Assembly: GCF_024055665.1 (NCBI RefSeq)
Contig: NZ_JAMXMC010000009.1
Location: 124,001-188,000, forward strand
DNA: 64,000 nt
Reading direction: 5' to 3'
Source: Ideonella oryzae
GTDB taxonomy: Bacteria; Pseudomonadota; Gammaproteobacteria; Burkholderiales; Burkholderiaceae_C
Part shown: in pieces, positions 1-7,893 of the stretch
How the letters are laid out: the number at the start of each line of letters is the position of its first letter
How positions within the stretch are numbered: the first letter of the stretch is position 1
Program-made: the position numbers and the translations under genes
The notes under the pieces: generated by a model
Told to the model about the DNA's origin: nothing
Databases searched by the model: none
What the model saw: only the letters and a program-made list of their open reading frames with translations

Positions 1-2
1 AG

Positions 3-1058
3 GTCATGGGCGACAACCGCACCGTGCTGATGGGCGACGACGCCACCAACGGCGGCCTGTTCATGTTCGTGGCCGACAAGGAGAAGGACCTCTCGGCCGG
101 CACCCTGTATGTGGCCAAGTACACCACCGAACTGAACGCCACCTCCAGCGCCAGCATCAGCTGGATCAAGCTGGGTTCGGCCACCAGCGCCGAGATCGAG
201 ACCCTGGTGCGCGGCGGTATCCAGGCCAGCGACATCATGGAGTCGCTGACCGCCGATCCGTCGGACGACAGCTACACGAAGATCGTCATCAGCAAGAAGA
301 CCCTGTGGGTGAAGGTCAAGCCGGGCATGGAGAAGGCCGCCGCCTTCCTGGAAACCCACCGCTACGCCGCGATGATGGGGGGCAGCCTGTCCTTCACCAA
401 GATGGAAGGCACCACCGTCAACCTGAAGGACAAGAAGGCCTACTCCGCCATCTCGGCCATCAAGGACTCGATGGTCACCGGCAAGTCCAGCAACGTGCCG
501 GCGCTGAACGTGAACTTCCCGGCCGCCATCAATTCGGGCGGCGTGCTGGAACACACCATGACCTCCGGTGTGAAGGACAGCAGCGGCGCTGCCATCAACA
601 GCGAATGGGTGCCCGCCAGCTCGCAGTTCATCCCGGTGCTGCTGGGTGAGGATCTGACCACTGCCGACGCCCTGGGCAACCTGGCCAACGCCGACAAGAT
701 CGCCAACCCCGACAACCTGAAGTTCTCGGAAGAGATGCGCACCCTGTTCATCGGCGAGGACAGCGGCATGCACGTCAACAACTTCCTGTGGGCCTACAAC
801 GTGGACACCCAGGAACTCAGCCGTGTGCTGTCCACCCCGTCGGGTGCCGAATCCACCGGCCTGCACGCCGTGGACAAGATCAACGGCTGGACCTACGTGA
901 TGAGCAACTTCCAGCACCCGGGCGACTGGGAGTCGCCGCTGCACGACATCGTCAAGCCGGTGCTGGATCCGATCATCCGCACCAACTACGACGACCGCTT
1001 CGGCGCCGCCGTGGGCTACCTGACCGCGACCAGCTCGCAGATCCAACTGTCGAAGTAA
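3..1058 (+). CDS. PhoX/DUF839-family protein, 3' part (5' end outside window)
   Basis: The reading frame is open from the first bases, so the gene begins before the window; the ATG at 6 is internal. The visible 350 residues carry the features of the PhoX/DUF839 alkaline-phosphatase-like family: a repeated MGDD motif, followed by propeller-like strands rich in Asp/Gly and the segment FIGEDSGMH. PhoX enzymes are secreted, calcium-dependent phosphatases, usually Tat-exported; the signal peptide would lie in the missing part. Family members also include uncharacterised DUF839 proteins, so phosphatase activity is inferred. A strong terminator follows the stop codon. Confidence 0.75.
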   Translation, partial: VMGDNRTVLMGDDATNGGLFMFVADKEKDLSAGTLYVAKYTTELNATSSASISWIKLGSATSAEIETLVRGGIQASDIMESLTADPSDDSYTKIVISKKTLWVKVKPGMEKAAAFLETHRYAAMMGGSLSFTKMEGTTVNLKDKKAYSAISAIKDSMVTGKSSNVPALNVNFPAAINSGGVLEHTMTSGVKDSSGAAINSEWVPASSQFIPVLLGEDLTTADALGNLANADKIANPDNLKFSEEMRTLFIGEDSGMHVNNFLWAYNVDTQELSRVLSTPSGAESTGLHAVDKINGWTYVMSNFQHPGDWESPLHDIVKPVLDPIIRTNYDDRFGAAVGYLTATSSQIQLSK

Positions 1059-1069
1059 GCCGGAAGGAT

Positions 1070-1097
1070 CACGGGCCGGTCTTTCGACCGGCCCGTG
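1070..1097 (+). other. Perfect 12-bp inverted repeat after the PhoX-like gene
   Basis: Arms CACGGGCCGGTC and GACCGGCCCGTG flank a TTTC loop, 11 bases after the stop codon. It has no T-run behind it, so it is probably a 3' RNA-stabilising hairpin or part of a two-hairpin termination region rather than a terminator by itself. Confidence 0.6.
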
Positions 1098-1116
1098 CAT
1101 GGGAGTTCTCCGTCTT

Positions 1117-1150
1117 GGGCCACCCGCCATCCGGCGCGTGGCCTTTTTTC
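1117..1150 (+). terminator. Intrinsic terminator of the PhoX-like gene
   Basis: GGCCAC at 1118-1123 pairs with GTGGCC at 1138-1143, with an inner CGCC/GGCG stem, followed directly by six T residues (1144-1149). The topB gene ends convergently at 1163, so this also separates the two transcripts. Confidence 0.75.
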
Positions 1151-1162
1151 ATGGCCGCGGCC

Positions 1163-3757
1163 TCACTCGGCGGTGGTGGTCTTGCGCGCGGCCTTCTTCG
1201 CCGGCGCCTTGGGGGCCCGCGGCTCGAACTCGAAGCCCACCTTGCCTTCCTTCTTGTCATAGGCCAGGAAGGCCTTGAACTTGCGGCGCGTCTTGTTGGA
1301 GACGAAGTTCTCCAGCAGGTCGGTCTTGCCGGTGGCGAGCAGCTTGGTGAACTGGGCCCGGTCGACCGGCTGGGTCAGGATGACCTTGCCGCTCTTGAAG
1401 TCGCAGGTCACGTGCGCGCCCACCGCATGCTCGCAGAGGTAATTGGCGCCATGCTCGTAGACATGGCCCTGGCACTTGGGGCAGACGCCCAGGCTCTCCT
1501 GGCCGGAGAAGTCCACCGGCTCGCCCTCCTCGCCCTGCTGGGTGTCCTCGCCGAAGTCGAACTCCAGCTTCCAGTTCTTCTGCTCGTCGTCGTGCACCAG
1601 ACGCAGCTCTGCGGTGAAGGGCCAGCCCGCCTTGGAGCGGAAGCCCTCCAGCGGGCCGATGTGCTTGTCGCGCAGGAACTGCTCCACCTCGGGCAGTTCG
1701 AAGCTGCGCCCGGCCGGGATCTTGGTCATCGAGAAGCCGCAGCCCTCGGCATCCCCTGAAGCCCCCGTGCAGGTGAAGCGGCGGTAGTTCTCCTTGACCA
1801 CCCCGCCACAGTTCGGGCAAGGAGTCTGCAGCGTCGCGTAGTCGCCCGGGATGGTGTCGCGGTCGTACTCCTTGGCCTTCTTGACGATGCGCTCGGCCAT
1901 CGCCGCGATGTCCTGCATGAAGCGCTCGCGCGAGAGCTTGCCCTGCTCCATCTCGGCGAGCTGGTACTCCCAGTTGCCGGTCAGCTCGGGCTTGGTCAGG
2001 TCCTCCACGCCCAGGCCGCGCAACAGGGTCATGAGCTGGAAGGCCTTGGCCGTGGGCAGCAATTCGCGGCCCTCGCGCAGCATGTACTTCTCGGTGATCA
2101 GGCCTTCGATGATGGCCGCGCGGGTGGCTGGCGTGCCCAGGCCCTTCTCGGCCATGGCCTCGCGCAGCTCGTCGTCGTCGATCAGCTTGCCCGCGCCTTC
2201 CATGGCCGACAGCAGCGTGGCTTCGGTGTAGCGCGCCGGCGGCTTGGTGCGCAGCGCGGCCAGGGTCACCTCTTCGGTCACCACGCCCTCGCCCGGCTGC
2301 ACCGGCACCAGATTGGCATCCTCGTCCTGGGCCTCCTTGCCGTAGACGGCCAGCCAGCCCGGGTTGACCAGCACCTTGCCGTTGGTCTGGAACTGGTGCG
2401 TCACGCCACCGGCCACCGGCACCTTGGTGATGCGGGTGGTGACCATGTATTCGGCCGAGGGGTAGAAGATGCCGATGAAGCGCTTGACCACCAGGTCGTA
2501 GAGCTTGGCCTCGGCCTCGGTGAGGCTCTTGGGTGCCTGCAGCGTCGGGATGATGGCGAAGTGATCCGAGATCTTGGTGTTGTCGAAGACACGCTTGCTG
2601 GGCTTGATGTAGCCCTGCTTGAGGCCCTTGCGGGCATGCGCGGCCAGATGCTGCAGCGGGCCGGGCAGGTCCTCCTCGGCCAGCATGCCGAAGGTCTGCT
2701 GGACCACGCTGAGGTAATCCTCGGGCAGGTGGCGTGAATCGGTCCGCGGGTAGGTCAGCACCTTGTGCTTCTCATACAGGGCCTGGGCCAGCGACAGCGT
2801 GGTCTTGGCCGAGAAGCCGAAGCGGCTGTTGGCCTCGCGCTGCAGCGTGGTCAGGTCGTACAGACCCGGGCAGGCCTGGCTGCTGGGCTTGGCCTCCTCA
2901 GTGACGGTGCCGCTGCGGCCGCGCACGGCTTCGACGATGGCCTTGCCCTGGGCCTCGACCCAGAACCGGTCGGCGCGCTTGTCGGCGTCGCCCGGGTCCT
3001 TCTTGAAGGCCGGGTCGAACCACTTGCCCTCGTACAGGCCGGCCTGGGCGCCGAACTCGGCCTTGATCTCCCAGTAGTCGCGCGGCACGTGCTTGCGGAT
3101 TTTTTCCTCGCGCTCGACGACGATGGACAGCGTGGGCGTCTGCACCCGGCCGACGGTGGTCAGGAAGAAGCCGCCGTCGCGCGAGTTGAAGGCCGTCATC
3201 GCCCGCGTGCCATTGATGCCCACCAGCCAGTCGGCCTCGGAGCGGCTGCGCGCGGCGTCGGCCAGGCCCAGCATCTGCTCGTTGCTGCGCAGTTTCTCGA
3301 AACCGTCACGGATGGCCTGGGGCGTCATGCTCTGCAGCCACAGGCGCCGCACCGGCTTGTCGATCGGGCCTTTGGCCCCACCGGCGTACTGGACGATCAG
3401 GCGAAAGATCAGTTCCCCCTCGCGCCCCGCGTCACAGGCGTTGATCAGCTCGGTCACATCCTTGCGCTTGACCAACTTGACCACCGCGCCGAGTCGCGCC
3501 TTGGCCTTGTCGATGGGCGCCAGGTCGAAATGCGGCGGCACCACCGGCAGGTTGGCGAAGCTCCATTTGCCGCGCTTGACGTCGTAGTCGTCCGGCGCCT
3601 TGATCTCCACCAGGTGGCCCACCGCCGAAGTGACCACGTAGCGGTCGTTCTCGAAATGGTCGGCCAGTTTTTCGAACTTGCCGGCCACCGGCGTCAGCGC
3701 CCGGACGATGTCCTGCGCCACGCTGGGCTTTTCCGCAATGATCAGTGACTTGCTCAT
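1163..3757 (-). CDS. topB: DNA topoisomerase III
   Basis: Type IA topoisomerase of 864 residues that relaxes negative supercoils and decatenates DNA by single-strand passage. The N-terminal Toprim domain shows IIAEKPS near residue 6 and the acidic DAGREGE motif near 109-115. The active-site tyrosine is Tyr336 in the motif LTYPRTDS. The C-terminal third contains cysteine pairs (CPNCGG, CPKCQG) typical of topoisomerase zinc-binding repeats, and the protein ends in a basic Ala/Lys-rich tail. The length and the tail match the long TopB-like proteins of Burkholderiales. The ATG at 3757 begins directly with the conserved MSKSLIIAEKPS. The gene is transcribed alone, divergent from the SET-domain gene. 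Confidence 0.95.
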   Translation of the reverse strand: MSKSLIIAEKPSVAQDIVRALTPVAGKFEKLADHFENDRYVVTSAVGHLVEIKAPDDYDVKRGKWSFANLPVVPPHFDLAPIDKAKARLGAVVKLVKRKDVTELINACDAGREGELIFRLIVQYAGGAKGPIDKPVRRLWLQSMTPQAIRDGFEKLRSNEQMLGLADAARSRSEADWLVGINGTRAMTAFNSRDGGFFLTTVGRVQTPTLSIVVEREEKIRKHVPRDYWEIKAEFGAQAGLYEGKWFDPAFKKDPGDADKRADRFWVEAQGKAIVEAVRGRSGTVTEEAKPSSQACPGLYDLTTLQREANSRFGFSAKTTLSLAQALYEKHKVLTYPRTDSRHLPEDYLSVVQQTFGMLAEEDLPGPLQHLAAHARKGLKQGYIKPSKRVFDNTKISDHFAIIPTLQAPKSLTEAEAKLYDLVVKRFIGIFYPSAEYMVTTRITKVPVAGGVTHQFQTNGKVLVNPGWLAVYGKEAQDEDANLVPVQPGEGVVTEEVTLAALRTKPPARYTEATLLSAMEGAGKLIDDDELREAMAEKGLGTPATRAAIIEGLITEKYMLREGRELLPTAKAFQLMTLLRGLGVEDLTKPELTGNWEYQLAEMEQGKLSRERFMQDIAAMAERIVKKAKEYDRDTIPGDYATLQTPCPNCGGVVKENYRRFTCTGASGDAEGCGFSMTKIPAGRSFELPEVEQFLRDKHIGPLEGFRSKAGWPFTAELRLVHDDEQKNWKLEFDFGEDTQQGEEGEPVDFSGQESLGVCPKCQGHVYEHGANYLCEHAVGAHVTCDFKSGKVILTQPVDRAQFTKLLATGKTDLLENFVSNKTRRKFKAFLAYDKKEGKVGFEFEPRAPKAPAKKAARKTTTAE

Positions 3758-3797
3758 CGGTGTTGTCGTATCTGTCGGGTCGGCCTCGGGCCATGCC

Positions 3798-3803
3798 TAC
3801 AAT
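3798..3803 (+). promoter_or_regulatory. Possible -10 element (TACAAT) of the SET-birA-SPOR unit
   Basis: TACAAT lies 35 bases before the ATG of the SET-domain gene, inside the 81-bp gap to topB. TACAAT also stands before leuS in this window. No convincing -35 hexamer is seen. Confidence 0.4.
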
Positions 3804-3838
3804 CAGCCCGTCCCACGCGTGCACGCGCACGCGCGCTC

Positions 3839-4372
3839 ATGATTTCAATGTACCCAATGAAGCCTGCCACGCAAGCGAAAGCCCCGCGCCCCGCCTCCGC
3901 CACCTCCGGGCGGCGCATCCAGGTCCGCCGCAGCGGGGTGCATGGCAAGGGTGTCTTCGCGCTGCAGGCCATCGAGCCGGGCGAGGTGCTGGTCGAGTAC
4001 ACCGGGGACCGCATCGACTGGGACGAGGCCCTGCGCCGCCACCCGCACGATCCCTCCAACCCCGAGCACACCTTCTACTTCCAGCTGCGCACCGGTGAGG
4101 TGATCGACGCGCTGTACGGCGGCAATGCCTCGCGCTGGATCAACCACTCCTGCGACCCGAACTGCGAGGCCGAGGAAACCAAGGGCGGCCGGGTCTTCAT
4201 CAAGGCGCTGCGTCCGATCGCTCCGGGCGAGGAGCTGTCCTACGACTACGGCCTGACCATCGACGAGCGCTACACCCCGGCGCTGAAGAAGCGCTACGAA
4301 TGCCGCTGTGGTGCGCCGGAGTGCCGGCACACCATGCTCAGCCCCAAGCGCCGCGCGCCGCGCGGGCAGTGA
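3839..4372 (+). CDS. SET-domain protein-lysine methyltransferase
   Basis: A 177-residue protein consisting almost entirely of one SET domain, which transfers methyl groups from S-adenosylmethionine to protein lysines. Visible signatures are the N-terminal GVHGKGVFA strand, the core NHSCDPNC pseudoknot motif near residue 103, and GEELSYDYG near 132. A short post-SET cysteine cluster (CRCGAPEC) near the C-terminus probably completes a zinc site with the cysteine of DPNC. Such short SET proteins occur widely in betaproteobacteria; the substrate is unknown. An alternative start is the Met at residue 7. The gene is followed after 9 bases by birA, so the two are probably co-transcribed. Confidence 0.88.
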   Translation: MISMYPMKPATQAKAPRPASATSGRRIQVRRSGVHGKGVFALQAIEPGEVLVEYTGDRIDWDEALRRHPHDPSNPEHTFYFQLRTGEVIDALYGGNASRWINHSCDPNCEAEETKGGRVFIKALRPIAPGEELSYDYGLTIDERYTPALKKRYECRCGAPECRHTMLSPKRRAPRGQ

Positions 4373-4381
4373 GGTTCTCCG

Positions 4382-5245
4382 ATGGCTTCCTCCCCGACAA
4401 ACCACGGCAGTGCCCCGCCCGACCGGCACAGCATCTGGGGCATCCACGCCCTGTGGGAAGAGCTGCAGGGCGATCTGCCGGACCTGTCGATCGAGGTGGT
4501 GGACCGCCTGGACTCGACCAACGGCGCGCTGATGGACCGGCTGCGCCTGCTGACCCAGGCTGCCCAGGGCCGCCCGCTGCGGACCAGTGACCTGGCGCCC
4601 TCGCTGCTGGTGGCCGTGCAGCAGACCCATGGCCGCGGTCGCCTGGGCCGCAGCTGGGAATCCCTGCCCGGCGCCTCGCTCACTTTCTCGCTGAGCCTGT
4701 CGATCGAACGCCCGGACTGGTCCGGCCTGTCGCTGGCCGTGGGACTGGCGGTGGCCACCGCGCTGGACCCGGCGGGCACCCAGCTGGGCCTGAAATGGCC
4801 CAACGACCTCTGGCGCCTGGACGCGCCGGGCCAGGGCCGCAAGCTGGGCGGCATCCTGATCGAGGGTATGCAGGTGGCCGACCGGCGCATGGCGGTGATC
4901 GGCATCGGCCTGAACATCCTGCCGCTGAGCATGCCCGAGCAGGTGGCGTCGTTGCGCGAATTTCTGCCCCAGCTGGATGCCCCGCAGGTGCTGGCCCGCG
5001 TGATGCCGGAACTGGCCCGGGTGCTGACGCGCTTCGAGCGTGAAGGCTTCGGCGGGTTGGCGGCAGCCTATGCCGCGCGCGATCTGCTGCGCGGACACAC
5101 GGTGACGACCACCGACCCCGCCTGCCCGCAGGGTGAAGCCGAAGGCGTGGCCGAGGACGGTGCCCTGCTGGTGCGGCGAGACGGGCAACTGCACCGCATC
5201 GTCAGCGGCGAAGTGAGCGTGCGCCCCCTGCCCACCCATCCCTGA
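4382..5245 (+). CDS. birA: Biotin--[acetyl-CoA carboxylase] ligase
   Basis: This enzyme activates biotin to biotinyl-AMP and attaches it to the lysine of biotin carboxyl carrier protein. The 287-residue protein has the biotin-binding GRGRLGRSWES motif near residue 84, the KWPNDL motif near 138 and KLGGILIEG near 155. There is no N-terminal helix-turn-helix, so it is the ligase-only type and not a repressor of biotin genes. The N-terminus instead begins close to the catalytic domain. The stop codon is one base before the ATG of the SPOR gene, which indicates translational coupling. Confidence 0.93.
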   Translation: MASSPTNHGSAPPDRHSIWGIHALWEELQGDLPDLSIEVVDRLDSTNGALMDRLRLLTQAAQGRPLRTSDLAPSLLVAVQQTHGRGRLGRSWESLPGASLTFSLSLSIERPDWSGLSLAVGLAVATALDPAGTQLGLKWPNDLWRLDAPGQGRKLGGILIEGMQVADRRMAVIGIGLNILPLSMPEQVASLREFLPQLDAPQVLARVMPELARVLTRFEREGFGGLAAAYAARDLLRGHTVTTTDPACPQGEAEGVAEDGALLVRRDGQLHRIVSGEVSVRPLPTHP

Positions 5246-5246
5246 G

Positions 5247-5930
5247 ATGCTGCGAGCGTTGTTGATCGCCCTGGTGCTGGCCAACCTGGCGGTCTGGGCC
5301 TGGCGCCAGCCCACCGTGGCCCACGCGCTGGGCCTGCCAGGCCCAGACAGCCAACGCGACCCCGATCGTCTGAGCCGCCAGATCAACCCCCAGGCGGTGC
5401 GGGTGGTGCGCGGCGCCCCGTCGACGCCCGCGGCTGCGGCCAGCATGACGAGCGCGGCCTCACGCCCGGCTGACGGGGCCTGCCTGCAAGCCGGCCCCCT
5501 GTCTGAAGCCGCCCTGGCGCCGGCCCTGGCCCAACTCCAGGCCCTCGGTCTGCAAAGCGGACAGTGGCAGGACCAGCGGCAGGAAAATGGCGGACGCTGG
5601 GCGGTGGTGATGGGCCCCTACAAGGCGCCCGATCTGCTGCAGAAGAAGTTGCAGGAACTCAAGGGCCTCAGGATCCAGGCCGACGAGCTGGTCAACCACC
5701 CCCGCCTGAGCCCGGGCCTGTCGCTGGGTCAGTTCGGCAGCCCGGCGGAAGCCGAGTCCCGCCTGGCCCAGGTCAGCCGCCAGGGCGCGCACAGCGCCCG
5801 GGTGGAGGTGCTGGTGCCCCCGCGCGTGGAACACCTGCTGCGGACCACGCCGCTCAGCGCCGAGCAGGTGACCCGGCTGAGCACGGCGAGCGATGGGCCG
5901 CGCTGGCAGGCCTGCGACGCCGCCCCCTGA
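5247..5930 (+). CDS. SPOR-domain membrane protein
   Basis: A 227-residue protein with one N-terminal membrane segment (about residues 2-19), a Pro/Ala-rich linker and a C-terminal region resembling a SPOR domain (residues about 80-185, with RWAVVMGPY and LSLGQFGSPAEAE). SPOR domains bind denuded peptidoglycan at division sites, so a periplasmic cell-wall role is likely. It starts one base after birA. Its last 77 bases overlap the 3' end of the convergent S8 protease gene. Confidence 0.75.
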   Translation: MLRALLIALVLANLAVWAWRQPTVAHALGLPGPDSQRDPDRLSRQINPQAVRVVRGAPSTPAAAASMTSAASRPADGACLQAGPLSEAALAPALAQLQALGLQSGQWQDQRQENGGRWAVVMGPYKAPDLLQKKLQELKGLRIQADELVNHPRLSPGLSLGQFGSPAEAESRLAQVSRQGAHSARVEVLVPPRVEHLLRTTPLSAEQVTRLSTASDGPRWQACDAAP

Positions 5931-7782
5931 CGCCCAGCCCCATCGCCAGCCCGAGCAGGCCAGCGAGTTCGACCAGGCCGAAGCCACCGCCCCCCGAGGC
6001 GCTGTCGGTGCCCGTGCTGCTGCCACCGCTGGTGTTGCCCGCAGCCGCCTCGCGGTCCGGCCCCAGGGCCACGGCAGCCCGCAACTCGCTGTTGTCGATC
6101 ATCACCTGCGACCAGCTGGGTGCCTGGTAGGTCTGGCCAGCCGCCGTCGCCTGGGCCCAGTGCAGGGCCTCGTCCGCGTCCAGGATGCCGGCCCCGCAGG
6201 TGCTGGTGGTGCACAGGCAGCGCCCCGGGTTGTCGCTGCTGCAGGCGGCCATCAGGGCCGACCGCACATGCGGCCGCGCGCTGGCCTGCAAACCCCGCAC
6301 CAGCTCGGCCGGCCCCAGGGCCGGGTCCAGCGAGAGCATCTGGGCCGCCACCGCGCTGACCACCGGCGCGGCGAAGCTGGTGCCGGCGTGGCGGTTGTAG
6401 ACCCCCTGGCCCACCCCGGTTTCGCCATCGTTGCCCAGGGTCAGCAGGCCGCCATCGGCCAGCAGGCCGCCCCATCGGCCGCCACTGTCGTCGCCCCCCA
6501 CCGTGGCCAGGCCCAGGGCCGTGCCAAAGTTGGAATAGTTGGCCTTGAACCCGTCCCGGTTGAGCGCGGCCACGCCCAGCACATGGTTGCAGTTGGCCGG
6601 TCGGCTGGGGGCGCCGTGGTCATTGCCACCCGCCGCCACCACCAGGATGCCCTTGGCCCAGAGCTCGTCGATGGCGCTCTGGTAGGCCGCATTGCAGCTG
6701 GCCGCCCCGCCGAAGCTGATGTTCACCACCCGTGCCGGCGTGGGGTTGGTGGGCGCCCACCGGGTGCAGGACCCGCTGGGGTCCTGGCTGTTGGTCCAAG
6801 TCTGGCAGACCGCCAGGCCCGCCGCCCAGCGCATGCCGTCCACGATGTCGCTGACCGAGGCGCCGCACTTGCCCGCCACCCGCACCGGCAGGATGCGCAC
6901 GCCCCAGTTGGCGCCCGCCACGCCCTGTGCATTGCCAGCCGTGGCGGCGATGATGCCGGTGACCGTGGTGCCATGCCAACTGCTGGACTGCACGCTGCAG
7001 TCGCCATAGCGGCCGGCGTCCGCCGTCTGGTCCCCGCTGCTGACCCAGTCACCCGGGTCGCTGGGGTCGGCATCCCGGCCATCGCCGTCGTTGGCATAGC
7101 CCCGGCCGGCACCCGCATCCCAGTCGGCCACCATGTCGAAACCCGGTAGCAACCGGCTGCCAGCCAGATCGGGGTGGGCGGTGACGCCCGTGTCCAGCAC
7201 CGCCAGCACGGGCGCGGCATCCCCGGTGCTGCGCGACCAGGCGGTCTGCAGGCCCGGGACACCGCGCAGCCGGCTCTCCAGCGGCAGGCTGTCGCTGCCA
7301 CTGACGGGATGCAGCCACCATTGGCCGCCAGCCCCCGCGAACAGGGGGTCATCCGGCGTGATCTGCTGCAACGAGGGCTCCACCGTGTCCGGCACCACCC
7401 AGGCCACCTCGGCGCGGGCGGCCAGCCGGTCGCGCCAGATGCGCTGCTCCTGCAGGGTCAGGGCATGGGTCCAGGTCAGGCGCTGCGCCGAGGCGCCCAC
7501 GGCCTGCAGGCGCCAGCCCGGTGCGCGGTCCAGCCCCACCCCCTGGGTGACCTGCTGCCAGCGTTGCTGGTCCAGCACCAGGGCCCGGCTGCGCTGGGCC
7601 CGCGCCTGGGCAGACAGGGCACTGGCGCCAGGCGGCCGATGCGCCGGCGCATCCCGCAGCTGAACGATGAAGCCGCGCACCGGCCCCTGAGGCGCGGCCA
7701 CCGCAGCCGTCGCCCCCAGCGTGCCCGCCATCCCCGAGATGCACAGCCAAGCTGTGCGGTGTCGCCATGTGTTCATGCCCAT
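5854..7782 (-). CDS. Secreted S8 (subtilisin-like) serine protease with GlyGly-CTERM-like tail
   Basis: The 642-residue protein has a signal peptide (about residues 1-30, ending AVAA), a prodomain and a subtilisin domain. The catalytic triad is visible as Asp197 (VLAVLDTGV), His270 (SSWHGTTVTG) and Ser469 (AGTSFAAP). Cysteine pairs in the catalytic domain suggest disulfides, as in secreted proteases. The C-terminus has a Ser/Gly linker, then GGGG, a hydrophobic stretch and RGRRRR, the pattern recognised by rhombosortase. About 18 residues follow the arginine cluster, which is longer than usual, and this extension lies in the overlap with the SPOR gene. It is a paralogue of the next gene. A second ATG six bases downstream (7776) is an alternative start. 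Confidence 0.9.
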   Translation of the reverse strand: MGMNTWRHRTAWLCISGMAGTLGATAAVAAPQGPVRGFIVQLRDAPAHRPPGASALSAQARAQRSRALVLDQQRWQQVTQGVGLDRAPGWRLQAVGASAQRLTWTHALTLQEQRIWRDRLAARAEVAWVVPDTVEPSLQQITPDDPLFAGAGGQWWLHPVSGSDSLPLESRLRGVPGLQTAWSRSTGDAAPVLAVLDTGVTAHPDLAGSRLLPGFDMVADWDAGAGRGYANDGDGRDADPSDPGDWVSSGDQTADAGRYGDCSVQSSSWHGTTVTGIIAATAGNAQGVAGANWGVRILPVRVAGKCGASVSDIVDGMRWAAGLAVCQTWTNSQDPSGSCTRWAPTNPTPARVVNISFGGAASCNAAYQSAIDELWAKGILVVAAGGNDHGAPSRPANCNHVLGVAALNRDGFKANYSNFGTALGLATVGGDDSGGRWGGLLADGGLLTLGNDGETGVGQGVYNRHAGTSFAAPVVSAVAAQMLSLDPALGPAELVRGLQASARPHVRSALMAACSSDNPGRCLCTTSTCGAGILDADEALHWAQATAAGQTYQAPSWSQVMIDNSELRAAVALGPDREAAAGNTSGGSSTGTDSASGGGGFGLVELAGLLGLAMGLGVRGRRRRPASAAHRSPCSAGSPARR

Positions 7783-7845
7783 GTCACCGGTCTGATCCTG
7801 ACACGGTTATCGGCACGCCAGGTTTCAAGCCAAGCCCCGGACGTG

Positions 7846-7866
7846 AAAAAGGGGGCCGAAGCCCCC
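7846..7866 (-). terminator. Intrinsic terminator of the second S8 protease gene
   Basis: On the minus strand GGGGGC, loop TTCG, GCCCCC, then five T residues. It sits 28 bases after the stop codon at 7894 and separates the two paralogous protease genes. Confidence 0.88.
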
Positions 7867-7893
7867 TGTTTCGTGCGGTCCTTCGCGCCTGGC

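Noticed and set aside
6-8. ATG at position 6 as true start of the first gene
   Set aside because: The frame is open to the window edge and the protein starts in the middle of the PhoX/DUF839 fold.
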